Of a DNA stretch of 16,809 bases, positions 7,307-15,606 are shown in pieces. Numbering within the stretch: the stretch's first letter is position 1; each line of letters starts with the position of its first letter. Below the pieces are notes generated by a model. The model searched no databases and was not told where the DNA came from. It was given only the letters and a program-made list of their open reading frames with translations. The translations under genes and the position numbers were made by a program. The stretch lies in assembly GCA_029983495.1 (NCBI GenBank), contig JASBZJ010000013.1, positions 1-16,809 of the forward strand, given 5' to 3'. The DNA comes from Porphyromonas sp. (GTDB lineage: Bacteria > Bacteroidota > Bacteroidia > Bacteroidales > Porphyromonadaceae).

Positions 7307-7376
7307 CCTTGGGGGTAGTAGGCTCTGTTTTTTACTAAGGCTTATGCCTAAGGGATAAGTAAAACAGCAACCAAGG
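7307..7376 (+). promoter_or_regulatory. Nested hairpin in the leader of the C10 protease gene
   Basis: CCTTGG (7307-7312) pairs with CCAAGG (7371-7376). Inside it, CTGTTTT..ACT pairs with AGTAAAACAG, and the tip is AGGC TTAT GCCT. The structure ends about 96 bases before the ATG. Two smaller hairpins follow (GGTAA/TTACC, and ACAATC/GATTGT at 7421-7439). It may be a regulatory leader or a protein-binding site; no known riboswitch class was recognised. The rest of 7146-7306 shows nothing clear. Confidence 0.4.
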
Positions 7377-7471
7377 GTAAATCAAGGCTTACCATAACCC
7401 GTACTGATAGTAACAAATACACAATCCTGTAGTGATTGTTGTAACGCGTAAAAACCTAATTAATAACTACG

Positions 7472-9298
7472 ATGAAAAGATTTCTCGCATTAGTATTCGC
7501 AGCATGCATGGCATTTGCATCCTGCTCGAAACAAGAAGTCGCATTTTCACCTAGCGACTCACCCGATGGAAATCAAGCTCCCACAACAGAACAAAACGAT
7601 GAATCGGCTGAATCAACCGATTTAGTGTTAAGGGAACTATCAAACACAAACCCACAAGTTACCGAAGCCGAGGCTCGTATTATTGCAGAAGCCTTTTTGG
7701 CACACCAAACAAAACTTCGTTCAGCTCGAGACCTTCAGCTTGTTTACACCGGGGCACAATCGCTCCGCGAAGGAACAGAACAAAGCCTTTCGCAACCCTC
7801 GTATTACGTATTTAACGTTGGTTCGGAAGGCTTTGTTATTGTTTCGGCTCTTCGTACCACAGCTCCTGTATTAGGGTACTCCGATGAAGCTCCGTTTACA
7901 AGCAAAGATGGTCAAGGTAAAATAAATAACAACCTTGACCAATACCTTCAGAGTTGCGCTTTAGAAATTGATTCGCTTTCGAAAGCTAACCCTACCGTTA
8001 ACGAGGCAACACGTTCGCTTCGTGCAAGTTATCTTTTTCCCTCAAACAAAAGCGAAACAAGAGCTTCTGCTGGTGTAGAACCCCTGTTAGGAACTATAAA
8101 ATGGAACCAAAGCCCATTTTATAATGCGTATTGCCCAAATGGTGCCCCTGTTGGTTGCGTAGCTACTGCAGCAAGCCAAATTATGCGCTACTGGAAGTAC
8201 CCTGCACGTGGTAAAGGTACATTTAGCTATTACAGTGGCTTTGCAGGCAAAACCCTTTACGCCGATTATAACTACAACATTCCTTGGAATAATATGCCCG
8301 CAGCTGTGCTAACTGTCGCCAATAACGACATTGCTCGTTTCTGCTACAATGTTGCTGTAGGTATTAAAATGCAGTTTGGTCGCGATGGTAGTGGTGCTTA
8401 TCAGTACGATGTTCCCCGTCTACTTGTTGAAAACTACAGTTATAAGAACACCGCTCAGGACTTATACCGCAACCGCTATAGCTACAATCAATGGGTTACA
8501 ATGCTTAAGGCTGAGTTAGATGCACACCGCCCTGTACAATATGCCGGTTACGGCACCCATGGAGGTCACTCGTTTGTATGCGATGGCTACCGTAAAAACG
8601 ACTTCTTCCACTTCAACTGGGGCTGGGGTGGTATGTCCGATGGTTGGTTCCTACTTAACGCCCTTAACCCTGGTTCGCTAGGAGTTGGTGGAGGCTCAGG
8701 AGGATTTAACCAAGGACAAGAAATGATTGTTGGTTTTGAACCTGCAACAAGCCCCAAGCCTGCTCCAAACCCAGATCCTAAGCCAGATCCCAAACCAGAT
8801 CCTAAACAAGATCCTAAGACCAACCCCGATCCAAAACCTGTACCCGACCCTGTAGACCCAAATCCTGTAGTAAACGACTACCCTGTAAGTAAAGCCCTTT
8901 ACTCGAACTACATGTTCATTACAGGTGTTACAGTTAATGGACAAAGCCGCCGCTCGTACGGTTATGGGTACACCAACGATACTCGCATTAAGTTTACCAT
9001 GCACCGTGGCTACTATAACACTATGCGTATCGAGCCCTACTTTTACGGAACACGCTACGGATGCTATTACCGTGTATGGGTTGACCTAGACCATGATGGA
9101 CACTTCAATAATGAAACCGAACTTTTCGTAAACCAGGGTCTTACCTATAATGCTATTTACGTAAATATCGCACTGAACAAAAGGATTCCTGCAGGCACCT
9201 TCCGTATGCGTGTTACCATGTGTAACGATGGATGGCCTAACGAAAACTCGATATTTAACCACGGTGAAGTTGAGGACTATACCCTCGTAATTAAATAA
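7472..9298 (+). CDS. C10-family (streptopain/PrtT-like) cysteine protease lipoprotein with GEVED domain
   Basis: This 608-residue secreted cysteine protease has a signal peptide ending in FASC (Cys18), so a lipid anchor is likely. A pro-domain (about 60-180) has the C10 inhibitory pattern (YYVFNVGSEGFVIVSA). The catalytic domain (about 200-425) has nucleophile Cys229 in GAPVGCVATAASQIMRYW and catalytic His366 in GGHSFVCDGY, followed by FNWGWGGMSDGWF (381-393) with the oxyanion-region Trp. These match SpeB closely, so it should be active after pro-domain removal. A Pro-Asp-Lys linker (428-468) leads to a GEVED domain (about 470-608) with DLDHDG (538-543) and GEVEDYTL (598-605). No type IX sorting domain is seen, consistent with lipid anchoring. 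It is divergent from the cytolysin-like cluster. Known relatives process host proteins; processing of the toxins is only a possibility. Confidence 0.93.
   Translation: MKRFLALVFAACMAFASCSKQEVAFSPSDSPDGNQAPTTEQNDESAESTDLVLRELSNTNPQVTEAEARIIAEAFLAHQTKLRSARDLQLVYTGAQSLREGTEQSLSQPSYYVFNVGSEGFVIVSALRTTAPVLGYSDEAPFTSKDGQGKINNNLDQYLQSCALEIDSLSKANPTVNEATRSLRASYLFPSNKSETRASAGVEPLLGTIKWNQSPFYNAYCPNGAPVGCVATAASQIMRYWKYPARGKGTFSYYSGFAGKTLYADYNYNIPWNNMPAAVLTVANNDIARFCYNVAVGIKMQFGRDGSGAYQYDVPRLLVENYSYKNTAQDLYRNRYSYNQWVTMLKAELDAHRPVQYAGYGTHGGHSFVCDGYRKNDFFHFNWGWGGMSDGWFLLNALNPGSLGVGGGSGGFNQGQEMIVGFEPATSPKPAPNPDPKPDPKPDPKQDPKTNPDPKPVPDPVDPNPVVNDYPVSKALYSNYMFITGVTVNGQSRRSYGYGYTNDTRIKFTMHRGYYNTMRIEPYFYGTRYGCYYRVWVDLDHDGHFNNETELFVNQGLTYNAIYVNIALNKRIPAGTFRMRVTMCNDGWPNENSIFNHGEVEDYTLVIK
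8753..8875 (+). repeat. Short tandem repeats encoding a Pro-Asp-Lys linker
   Basis: This is a degenerate array of roughly 12-base units (CCAGATCCTAAA-like) encoding PDPK-type repeats between the protease and GEVED domains. Such arrays can gain or lose units, so linker length may vary between strains. Confidence 0.7.
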
Positions 9299-9352
9299 AG
9301 AATTAAACAAGAGAACAATAATTAACCAGCGTTGCAGCATTCCCTATAAGGG

Positions 9353-9397
9353 AAGGAGCTAACTCTTCGAGAAAAAACTGAGAGGAGTTAGCTCCTT
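9353..9397 (+). terminator. Probable terminator of the C10 protease gene
   Basis: AAGGAGCTAACTC (9353-9365) and its exact inverted copy (9385-9397) form a 13-bp stem with a 19-base loop. It starts 54 bases after the protease stop codon; only a short T stretch (TTTG) follows. Confidence 0.6.
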
Positions 9398-9425
9398 TGC
9401 ACATCCCAAGAAGGAACTATTATTC

Positions 9426-9454
9426 TGAGACTGTTGACTTTTGCAACAGTCTCA
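9426..9454. terminator. Second hairpin in the convergent gap
   Basis: TGAGACTGTTG and CAACAGTCTCA are perfect 11-bp inverted arms around a 7-base loop. It is probably a further transcript end or an RNA stabiliser. No long T-run follows on either strand. Confidence 0.45.
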
Positions 9455-9478
9455 TTCTAGGTTATCTGCATAGGCAAG

Positions 9479-9518
9479 CAAAACAATAGGGGGAGATTAT
9501 TCCCCCCCTTGTTGTTTT
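9479..9518. terminator. Third hairpin in the convergent gap
   Basis: The left arm CAAAACAATAGGGGGA pairs with TCCCCCCTTGTTGTTTTG, leaving a small bulge and a loop of about six bases. On either strand the outer stem places a T-rich arm at the 3' end, so it could act in both directions. Confidence 0.5.
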
Positions 9519-9527
9519 GTACACACT

Positions 9528-9551
9528 AAAAGAGTTCTTCCAAAACTCTTT
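9528..9551. terminator. Bidirectional terminator overlapping the methyltransferase stop codon
   Basis: AAAGAGTT (9528-9535) pairs with AACTCTTT (9544-9551). On the plus strand ATTTTTC follows; on the minus strand TTTTAG follows. The right arm overlaps the TAA of the leftward methyltransferase gene. Confidence 0.5.
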
Positions 9552-10329
9552 ATTTTTCAACCAACTGCGCAAGTGTAATAGCAAAAGCGATGGCAACATT
9601 TAACGACTCCCCGTGGGTTTTATTACCAAAAGCAGGAATAGTTATTCGATTTGTAACGTAATGCGCTACTGCGGGGCTTATTCCGTTACCCTCGTTACCC
9701 ATAACCAATAATGCCTTACTTGATAGGGATGGAAGAGCCTTTTCGGTTGAAAAGATACTTTCACCCTCAAGAAAGGTACCAATTATAGGTGCATTGTAAT
9801 CTTCGAGAAAGGTGGCGAGCTGTGAATCGCTTAAGGGACATATTCCTAAATGAGCTATGCTTCCCATAGAAGCCTGAACAACTTTAGGGGAAAACGGATC
9901 TGCACAACTCGGAGAAAGAAAAACATTCTCTACTCCAAACCAATCGGCCGTTCGTATAATAGTCCCCACATTACCAGGATCCTGAACAGAATCGAGAAGT
10001 ACCGAAAAGCCTTCACTTGAAGAAAAGCCATTAAATGGTGGTATTTTAAAAACAGCAAGTAAAGGCCTAGGGTGCTTAAGCGAGCTTATATTTGCAAAAT
10101 CGAAGCTCGAGGGGAGAACGATCGCTTTCGTTGCATAGTAATTTGGAGTTAATGCCAAAAAGGCATCGTTGGTACCAATTATAAGCTCACATTCAAACCT
10201 ATTTAGGCATTCATTTACAGCTTTAGGACCTTCCACTACAAATAGACCTAACTGTTTTCGGGCACTCGCTTTGGCAAGGGAGCGGATTAGTTTTTTTTCG
10301 TTTGCGGTGAAGGATTTGGCTGAAGTCAT
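9550..10329 (-). CDS. SpoU/TrmH-family RNA 2'-O-ribose methyltransferase
   Basis: This 259-residue SPOUT-class enzyme should transfer a methyl group from S-adenosylmethionine to a ribose 2'-hydroxyl of rRNA or tRNA. The N-terminal part (about 1-95, with LFVVEGPKAVNECL) is the substrate-binding domain of the RlmB/TsnR-like group. The knotted catalytic domain carries motif 1 (DPGNVGTIIRTADWFG, 117-132, with Asn120 and Arg126), motif 2 (LVMGNEGNGIS, 208-218) and motif 3 (ESLNVAIAFAI, 241-251). All key residues are present and the length is normal. It starts 10 bases after the RelA-like gene, so the two are cotranscribed. The exact target nucleotide cannot be assigned from sequence, so no gene symbol is given. 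Confidence 0.92.
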   Translation of the reverse strand: MTSAKSFTANEKKLIRSLAKASARKQLGLFVVEGPKAVNECLNRFECELIIGTNDAFLALTPNYYATKAIVLPSSFDFANISSLKHPRPLLAVFKIPPFNGFSSSEGFSVLLDSVQDPGNVGTIIRTADWFGVENVFLSPSCADPFSPKVVQASMGSIAHLGICPLSDSQLATFLEDYNAPIIGTFLEGESIFSTEKALPSLSSKALLVMGNEGNGISPAVAHYVTNRITIPAFGNKTHGESLNVAIAFAITLAQLVEK

Positions 10330-10339
10330 ACAAAGTAAA

Positions 10340-12574
10340 TCAGGCTCGCGAAACTGAAATTACGCCCTTAGTTGCGAGTAGTTTGTTACGAAGTGCGTTA
10401 ATTGCTTGCTGGTCGCCTTCGAGGGTAAACTCAGCCTCAACTTTTGTTACACTGGCCTTAATATTGTACGATAGTAATTTTACCCCAAAGCTATTCTTAC
10501 ATAGCGAAACAATCCGCCCTGTAGTTTCGGGTTCATCGAGGGCTTCAACATAAAGGTTCGACTGGCTTTCACCCTCGAGATTTGCCCAATAAGCGGGTAA
10601 AACACGACTTCTATTATTTTCGAAAATATCCTTTGCATTAGGGCAATCGTAACGGTGAATACGGATTCCGAAACGTGAAGGGTAAGCAAAAATAGCATCG
10701 CCATACTGAGGCGAACAGCATTTGGCTAACTCGTAATAAATATTCTTGAAGTTTTCGCCTACAATAACGCTTCTATCTTTAACATCGGGGGTTTCTTCTG
10801 CTCGAGTAGTTTTTGCTTTTTCTTTTAAAGATGTATGTTGTGGGTCGAGTTGAGGGGTAGTAACTTCGGCTTCGTAAAGTTCCAAAAACCTTGCAACATC
10901 GCATTTTCCCTCAGCTATAGCAGTATAAAAGCTAATATAGTTGCGGTACCCGAGGCGATTAAAAGTTTGAATAATCGCACGTTCGTTGTAAGGTATTTTA
11001 CGGTTACGAAGCCTACGCTCGATTTGTTCCCGAATTTCAGCAAATGTTCCTTCCTTCTCTTCGCGCAGATAACGTTTTATTTTGTTCTTTGCCGAAGTAC
11101 TTGTAACAATGTTAAGCCAATCCTTACTTGGTACTTGGTTGCGATCCGTAATAATCTGTACGGTATCACCATTTTTAAGTTCTGTGCGTAAGGCTACATT
11201 CTGACCATTTATTTTACCACTTTTGGCATGGCTACCTACATTACTATGAATAGCAAAAGCAAAGTCGAGAACAGTAGCTTTTTGGGGTAACTTTATTAGC
11301 TTACCCATAGGAGTGAAAACATAACAGCAGCCCACGTTACTTATGGCATACTTCGAATCGTTTTCCCTTTGAGCAGAGTCGAGGTCGTTATCTTCCAATA
11401 GTTCACGAGCGTGTAATAACGAACCATCGATGTTTGCCTCACCCCCTAAACCTTTATACCTCCAATGAGCTGCAACACCATGCTCGGCAATTTCGTCCAT
11501 CCTTGTAGTACGAATCTGCACCTCAACGAACTTTTCTTCAGGACCTTTTACTGTAATCTGCAACGATTGGTACCCATTCTTTTTAGGTACAGAAACCCAA
11601 TCGCGAAGACGGTTAGGGTTGGGTTCGAACAAATCTGTAACAAGCGAATAAAAGTACCAACAAGCCTCTTGCTCCTCGTTTTGGGGAGCATCAATAATAA
11701 TACGAAGTGCCGCAAGGTCAAAAATGTCGTCGAATGCAGTTCCCTTCTTCGTCATTTTATTGTAAATCGAGTAAATCGATTTTGTTCGGGACTTAATGTG
11801 GTAATCCCAGCGAATATGTGCTTGGCTAAAGCGGTCCTCAAGTAACCTTACAACACGCCGCATATAGCTTTCGCGTTGCTCTTTTTTTTCGCCGAGCTTT
11901 TTCTTTATATCGCTAAATGCGCTTGGGTTATCGAACTTCAGAGATAAGTCCTCAAGCTCACCTTTTATGGCATACAAGCCTAGTTTATGAGTAATAGGCG
12001 TAAAAAATGCACTTACCTCGCGTGCAATAGCTTTCGCTTCAGTTGAGGTTAGTAGTTCCTTTCCATTTCGAAGCAGGAAAAGCCTTGTGGCAATCATTAG
12101 CAACAAAACACGAACATCGCCCGCTGAGCTTACTAATAATTCACGAACCTCCTCGGGTTTAGCCACACCTTTTTCCTTAAAAAGTTGGTGCGTAGAAAAG
12201 AGCTGACCTAATAATACTTCTGTACCTCTTGGGGAAATAGTGGCAATTTCCTGCTTTGTAATGCTACCGCTATTATATGCGGGGAAAAGTAGTAATGTCG
12301 CAACCGAAGTTTCGGCGAGGTTCATTTCCCGAACGACAACCGAAGCAACTTCGAGGGTTAGTAATAGTTGCGATAATCCATAACGCCCAGGTGTTACAGT
12401 TGATAGATTTTTTTCGAACGATTTTACGAGTGGAGTCAACTCAAGGCTTTCCTCAAGTTGGTCAAACAGCAATAGCCCCCTTACCCTTTCATTAGGCAAT
12501 AGAGCCTCGGCTACAGCTTCGCGTAGTTGAGGCAACGTATACATCGAAGCGTCAGCATCTCCACCTTGCGTCAT
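10340..12574 (-). CDS. Long RelA/SpoT homolog, (p)ppGpp synthetase with degenerate hydrolase domain
   Basis: This 744-residue alarmone enzyme of the stringent response is numbered from the ATG at 12574; a TTG at 12607 would add 11 residues and overlap the upstream gene by 14 bases. The N-terminal region (about 60-175) aligns with the HD hydrolase, but the HD pair is replaced by Phe97-Pro98 and the DRLHNMRT block by TRLFLLRN (163-170), so it should not hydrolyse (p)ppGpp. The synthetase domain is intact: RTKSIYSIYNKM (263-274), FDDIFDLAALRI (281-292), NGYQSLQITV (333-342) and VEVQIRT...HGVAAHWRYK (350-374). The charged motif is RLRD (322-325), closer to RXKD of bifunctional enzymes than EXDD of RelA. 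A TGS domain (about 417-477), a Cys-pair region (CC 619-620, HRYDC 640-644) and a C-terminal ACT domain (about 674-744) follow. Confidence 0.92.
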   Translation of the reverse strand: MTQGGDADASMYTLPQLREAVAEALLPNERVRGLLLFDQLEESLELTPLVKSFEKNLSTVTPGRYGLSQLLLTLEVASVVVREMNLAETSVATLLLFPAYNSGSITKQEIATISPRGTEVLLGQLFSTHQLFKEKGVAKPEEVRELLVSSAGDVRVLLLMIATRLFLLRNGKELLTSTEAKAIAREVSAFFTPITHKLGLYAIKGELEDLSLKFDNPSAFSDIKKKLGEKKEQRESYMRRVVRLLEDRFSQAHIRWDYHIKSRTKSIYSIYNKMTKKGTAFDDIFDLAALRIIIDAPQNEEQEACWYFYSLVTDLFEPNPNRLRDWVSVPKKNGYQSLQITVKGPEEKFVEVQIRTTRMDEIAEHGVAAHWRYKGLGGEANIDGSLLHARELLEDNDLDSAQRENDSKYAISNVGCCYVFTPMGKLIKLPQKATVLDFAFAIHSNVGSHAKSGKINGQNVALRTELKNGDTVQIITDRNQVPSKDWLNIVTSTSAKNKIKRYLREEKEGTFAEIREQIERRLRNRKIPYNERAIIQTFNRLGYRNYISFYTAIAEGKCDVARFLELYEAEVTTPQLDPQHTSLKEKAKTTRAEETPDVKDRSVIVGENFKNIYYELAKCCSPQYGDAIFAYPSRFGIRIHRYDCPNAKDIFENNRSRVLPAYWANLEGESQSNLYVEALDEPETTGRIVSLCKNSFGVKLLSYNIKASVTKVEAEFTLEGDQQAINALRNKLLATKGVISVSRA

Positions 12575-12593
12575 ATGAATCAAGGGAATTGGA

Positions 12594-12974
12594 TTAGAAT
12601 TCGTCAATTTCTTCTAAACCAGCAACCATATATGGACGCATAAAGTCGCGTGGTTTTATAACATCATCATTCCACTTAATAAGGTCGAGGTCGATGGGAA
12701 TAATACCATCCTCGTCATCGTCATCATCGCGTCCGAGGTCGTTCTCAATTCCTTTAAGTTGTGCAACAAATTCATCCTTTTCGAGGTTTGTTGGTACCAT
12801 CGCAACAAGGTTCAAAAATGCCTTTGCCCCTTCTGGGAGGTCAATAGGATCAGTAATTTCGGGGGTCGAAAACCTACTACCAGGGTAGTTTGCTTGTAAT
12901 ATTTCGGTAACACGCTTAATATTTTCGGTACGGTTAGCATTGCTACCCATGCTTATAATCGCTTTATTGTTCAT
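12594..12974 (-). CDS. Small HPPK (FolK)-like protein with acidic loop
   Basis: This 126-residue protein is related to 6-hydroxymethyl-7,8-dihydropterin pyrophosphokinase of the folate pathway. I chose the ATG at 12974; a TTG six bases earlier is less likely. Family marks are a GSN near the N-terminus (10-12), FLNLVAMVPTNL (53-64), IENDLGR (76-82) and IDLDL (94-98), which keeps the two metal-binding aspartates. It is shorter than usual (about 160), and the loop after GR, normally basic with a Trp and ending in PRTLD, is DDDDDEDGIIPID. Catalytic Arg and Trp residues are therefore missing and activity is doubtful. It lies between the aromatic-pathway gene and the RelA homolog and ends 19 bases before the RelA ATG. 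It may be a non-catalytic homolog rather than the cell's real FolK. Confidence 0.75.
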   Translation of the reverse strand: MNNKAIISMGSNANRTENIKRVTEILQANYPGSRFSTPEITDPIDLPEGAKAFLNLVAMVPTNLEKDEFVAQLKGIENDLGRDDDDDEDGIIPIDLDLIKWNDDVIKPRDFMRPYMVAGLEEIDEF

Positions 12975-13033
12975 TGCCAATTAAAATATTGTAGGCTAAA
13001 TAAAAATAAGAGGTGAGGGTAAGGTATTATTAC

Positions 13034-14134
13034 TTATAGTTTATGGGGTTGTTCCTTCGATTCGTTTAGTTGAATACGGGTCGAAAGTTCATGAATACAG
13101 GTAAAAAGGTTGTACACAAATTCATCGGGCAAGTTAAGCTTACGAGCCCTAATCATATTTGTTTCGAGTACGTGCGAGAAGTGTTCGAGTTGTAATACGG
13201 GGATATGATGTACCCGCTTGTAATTGCCGATTTCGCGAGCTACTTCCATTCGCTTAGCAATTACGGTTAAAAGGGTATCGTCTATTTCGCTCAGCAATTT
13301 TCGGTAATTCTCTAAATCGCTGTTTTGTGGTTGCGCTTGTCGCCTATACGTTTGCAAATTACAAAGTATATTACTTAGCTGACCAGGCGTTACTTGTTGT
13401 TGAGCATCACTTTTTGCCGTTCGAGGCGAAATATGCGTTTCGACCATAATCCCATCGAACCCAAGCTCTACCGCCTCGATACACATTCCTTCAACCTCGT
13501 ACTGTCGACCCGTAATGTGGCTGGGATCACAAATGAGGGGTATATGTGGCATTTGTCGCCTTAACTCAAAAGCTACACTCCACGAAGGGGTATTACGATA
13601 GCCAAGTTTAGAAGCATAAATTGGCGAAAAGCCCCTAAAAACCGCCGATACATGGGTTATACCAACTTGTTGGATTCGTTCAATAGCACCACGCCAAAGC
13701 GATACGTCAGGGCTTATGGGGTTTTTAATAAAAACGGGTATTTGTGCGCCTTTTAAAGCATCAGCTATTGCTTGAACCGCAAAAGGATTTGAAACAGTTC
13801 TTGCCCCGAGCCAAACAGCGTCAATACCAGCAGAAAGAACTTTTTGTACATGCTCGGGAAGCGAAACTTCTGTCATTACCGAAAGCCCGGTTCTTGACTT
13901 TACATCTGTAAGCCAACTGATTCCTTCTTCCCCAACGCCTTCAAAATTCCCAGGGCGTGTACGTGGTTTCCATAAACCAGCACGAAAATATGTAATAGGT
14001 AAATGGGCTAATGCTTCGGCCGTAGCAAGTATTTGTTCAGGGCTTTCTGCACTACAAGGACCAGCCACAATTACTAACGGTAAAGGGGCATTTCTACTAG
14101 GAGTCGACGGTAGGGGCTCGGAGTGTTCACTCAT
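13034..14134 (-). CDS. Bifunctional DAHP synthase / chorismate mutase
   Basis: This 366-residue fusion catalyses the first shikimate-pathway step (phosphoenolpyruvate plus erythrose 4-phosphate to DAHP) and the rearrangement of chorismate to prephenate. The DAHP synthase barrel (about 18-265) has AGPCSAES (24-31), LWKPRTRPGNFEG (54-66), FIKNP (135-139), DPSHITG (203-209) and VETH (231-234). Metal ligands are probably Cys27, His206, Glu232 and Asp243; the spacing of the last three (26 and 11 residues) equals that of the Thermotoga enzyme. An AroQ-type chorismate mutase follows (about 276-356), with EIDDTLLTVIAKRMEVAREIG and NYK. The fused mutase may provide feedback control by prephenate, as described for related fusions. 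The order is typical of Bacteroidota, where the mutase is C-terminal. It lies 59 bases upstream of the HPPK-like gene. Confidence 0.93.
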   Translation of the reverse strand: MSEHSEPLPSTPSRNAPLPLVIVAGPCSAESPEQILATAEALAHLPITYFRAGLWKPRTRPGNFEGVGEEGISWLTDVKSRTGLSVMTEVSLPEHVQKVLSAGIDAVWLGARTVSNPFAVQAIADALKGAQIPVFIKNPISPDVSLWRGAIERIQQVGITHVSAVFRGFSPIYASKLGYRNTPSWSVAFELRRQMPHIPLICDPSHITGRQYEVEGMCIEAVELGFDGIMVETHISPRTAKSDAQQQVTPGQLSNILCNLQTYRRQAQPQNSDLENYRKLLSEIDDTLLTVIAKRMEVAREIGNYKRVHHIPVLQLEHFSHVLETNMIRARKLNLPDEFVYNLFTCIHELSTRIQLNESKEQPHKL

Positions 14135-14211
14135 ACCTTATTATATTGGTACTTATCATTTTAAGGGCATGTAAACATAACCAATGTGTGGTAGCATATG
14201 CCTCTATCGGG

Positions 14212-15606
14212 CTATTGTTGCTTATCAATAATACACAAGGCAAGCTGGGCAAACTTGTGAGCAATTGTACTTCGCTTAAAGCGTTCAGTAAAACTGCTTT
14301 CGCAACTTACAGCTGTATTTGTACTGCCAAACTTTTCCCATTGGTTATAACATTCGGCTACAAAGCTACAAATTTCATCGATACTAGCACCTACTACCCC
14401 CTGTTGCGATAGTTTTAATAAGGTATCGGTAATAGCACCATCGCCAGGTGTGGATAGTATTGGCTTACGCATAGCAAAAGCCTCGAATATTTTGGTCGAA
14501 ACGATACCATGTGGTCCGTTTTTATCCTCTTTATTATTCAACAATAGTATAACACTTGCCTCCGAAAGCACTTGGGGTACTTGCCGAAAAGGCACCATTG
14601 CATGGAAGCGTTGAACCTGGCTAACAATGGGAGGTAGTTTTTTAAGTATCCCCTCAACAAGTGTTTGAGAATAGGCATCGATGTACCAGTGTACTTCGAA
14701 TTTTCCTCCAGTAAGAATAGAGGACAACCGAGGAGAACTTAAAGCCTCGAGGAACAAGCTTGGATTGCGCATCCCTAACGATAAAAGCCTACCCGTATAG
14801 GTTACTTTAAACACACTACTTGCGGTTGAACGTGGATAAAAAAGCTCCTCGTCGTAGCCGTTATAAAAACAAAAGCAGGGCACCTTAGGGGTTAGTTGCT
14901 GTAACTGGGCTTGGTGCCATGGCGATACAGTAGTAATAGCGGTGGCTTTATGTAGTACTTTTGTTCGCGAACCAATTAAATATTTGCGTACCCCCCTTAA
15001 GGCAATGCGCATAGCAAAAGGTTGCTGTTCGGGGAGCGAAGGCAAAAAGTGCGTTGTATTATATTGTTCGGTTATATCCCTACAGTCAGCGACCCAAGGC
15101 TTTCGGTATTTTTTTGCAAGAAGCTTTGCCGCAACAAGGGGGAATATAGTAAAGGTAAAAGCAAAAATAAGGTCGAACTGCCCAACATCGATCTGCTTTT
15201 CGATGGCTAAGGCGAATTTCTTGTCCTTTTCATTCCATAGCACTTGTCGTATACTTTCGCTACGGTTATATTTTTTTCGTAGAGGAATGCGATAAACGGG
15301 ATAAGATTCGTTATTCGCACTAAATACTTTGCCATGTGTAAGGGTTCGATGCTTGGTAATTTGCTCGGTGCATACCGTACAGCAGGCTCCATTACGATGA
15401 AAAAACTCTACCACCGAAAGAACTCGAGGAGCAAACTCAGGAGGGAAAAGATCGGCTAAAAAAAGGATGTGCTTCCCTTTAAGCTCCTCATTGGGGTTAC
15501 CAACCCCACCCACAACAAACTTGGCATTGCTATCGAGAGGCGTAGTTAACAACTGCCGAAGTTCAAACAGTTGTTGCCAAGGTTTTATAAATTGTTTTCT
15601 CGCCAC
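14212..15606 (-). CDS. GT-B (family 4-like) glycosyltransferase
   Basis: This 464-residue protein probably transfers a sugar during envelope polysaccharide assembly in the cytoplasm. The start is a GTG at 15606; no ATG lies near the beginning of the fold and the frame is closed by TGA further upstream. The start overlaps the end of the upstream gene by 22 bases, indicating translational coupling. The N-terminal Rossmann half begins at KGKHILFLADLFPPEFAPRV (43-62). The C-terminal half has YNGYDEELFYP (248-258), VTYTGRLL (268-275) and the nucleotide-sugar site STKIFEAFAMRKPIL (370-384), with Glu374 in the usual EX7E-type position. No membrane segment is evident. Donor and acceptor cannot be predicted. 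A 77-base gap separates it from the DAHP synthase gene. Confidence 0.85.
   Translation of the reverse strand: MARKQFIKPWQQLFELRQLLTTPLDSNAKFVVGGVGNPNEELKGKHILFLADLFPPEFAPRVLSVVEFFHRNGACCTVCTEQITKHRTLTHGKVFSANNESYPVYRIPLRKKYNRSESIRQVLWNEKDKKFALAIEKQIDVGQFDLIFAFTFTIFPLVAAKLLAKKYRKPWVADCRDITEQYNTTHFLPSLPEQQPFAMRIALRGVRKYLIGSRTKVLHKATAITTVSPWHQAQLQQLTPKVPCFCFYNGYDEELFYPRSTASSVFKVTYTGRLLSLGMRNPSLFLEALSSPRLSSILTGGKFEVHWYIDAYSQTLVEGILKKLPPIVSQVQRFHAMVPFRQVPQVLSEASVILLLNNKEDKNGPHGIVSTKIFEAFAMRKPILSTPGDGAITDTLLKLSQQGVVGASIDEICSFVAECYNQWEKFGSTNTAVSCESSFTERFKRSTIAHKFAQLALCIIDKQQ

Noticed and set aside
8587..9004. Antisense open frames across the protease linker
   Set aside because: The Gly/Leu/Ser- and Ile/Trp-rich peptides are simple reverse translations of the Pro-Asp-Lys repeat codons.
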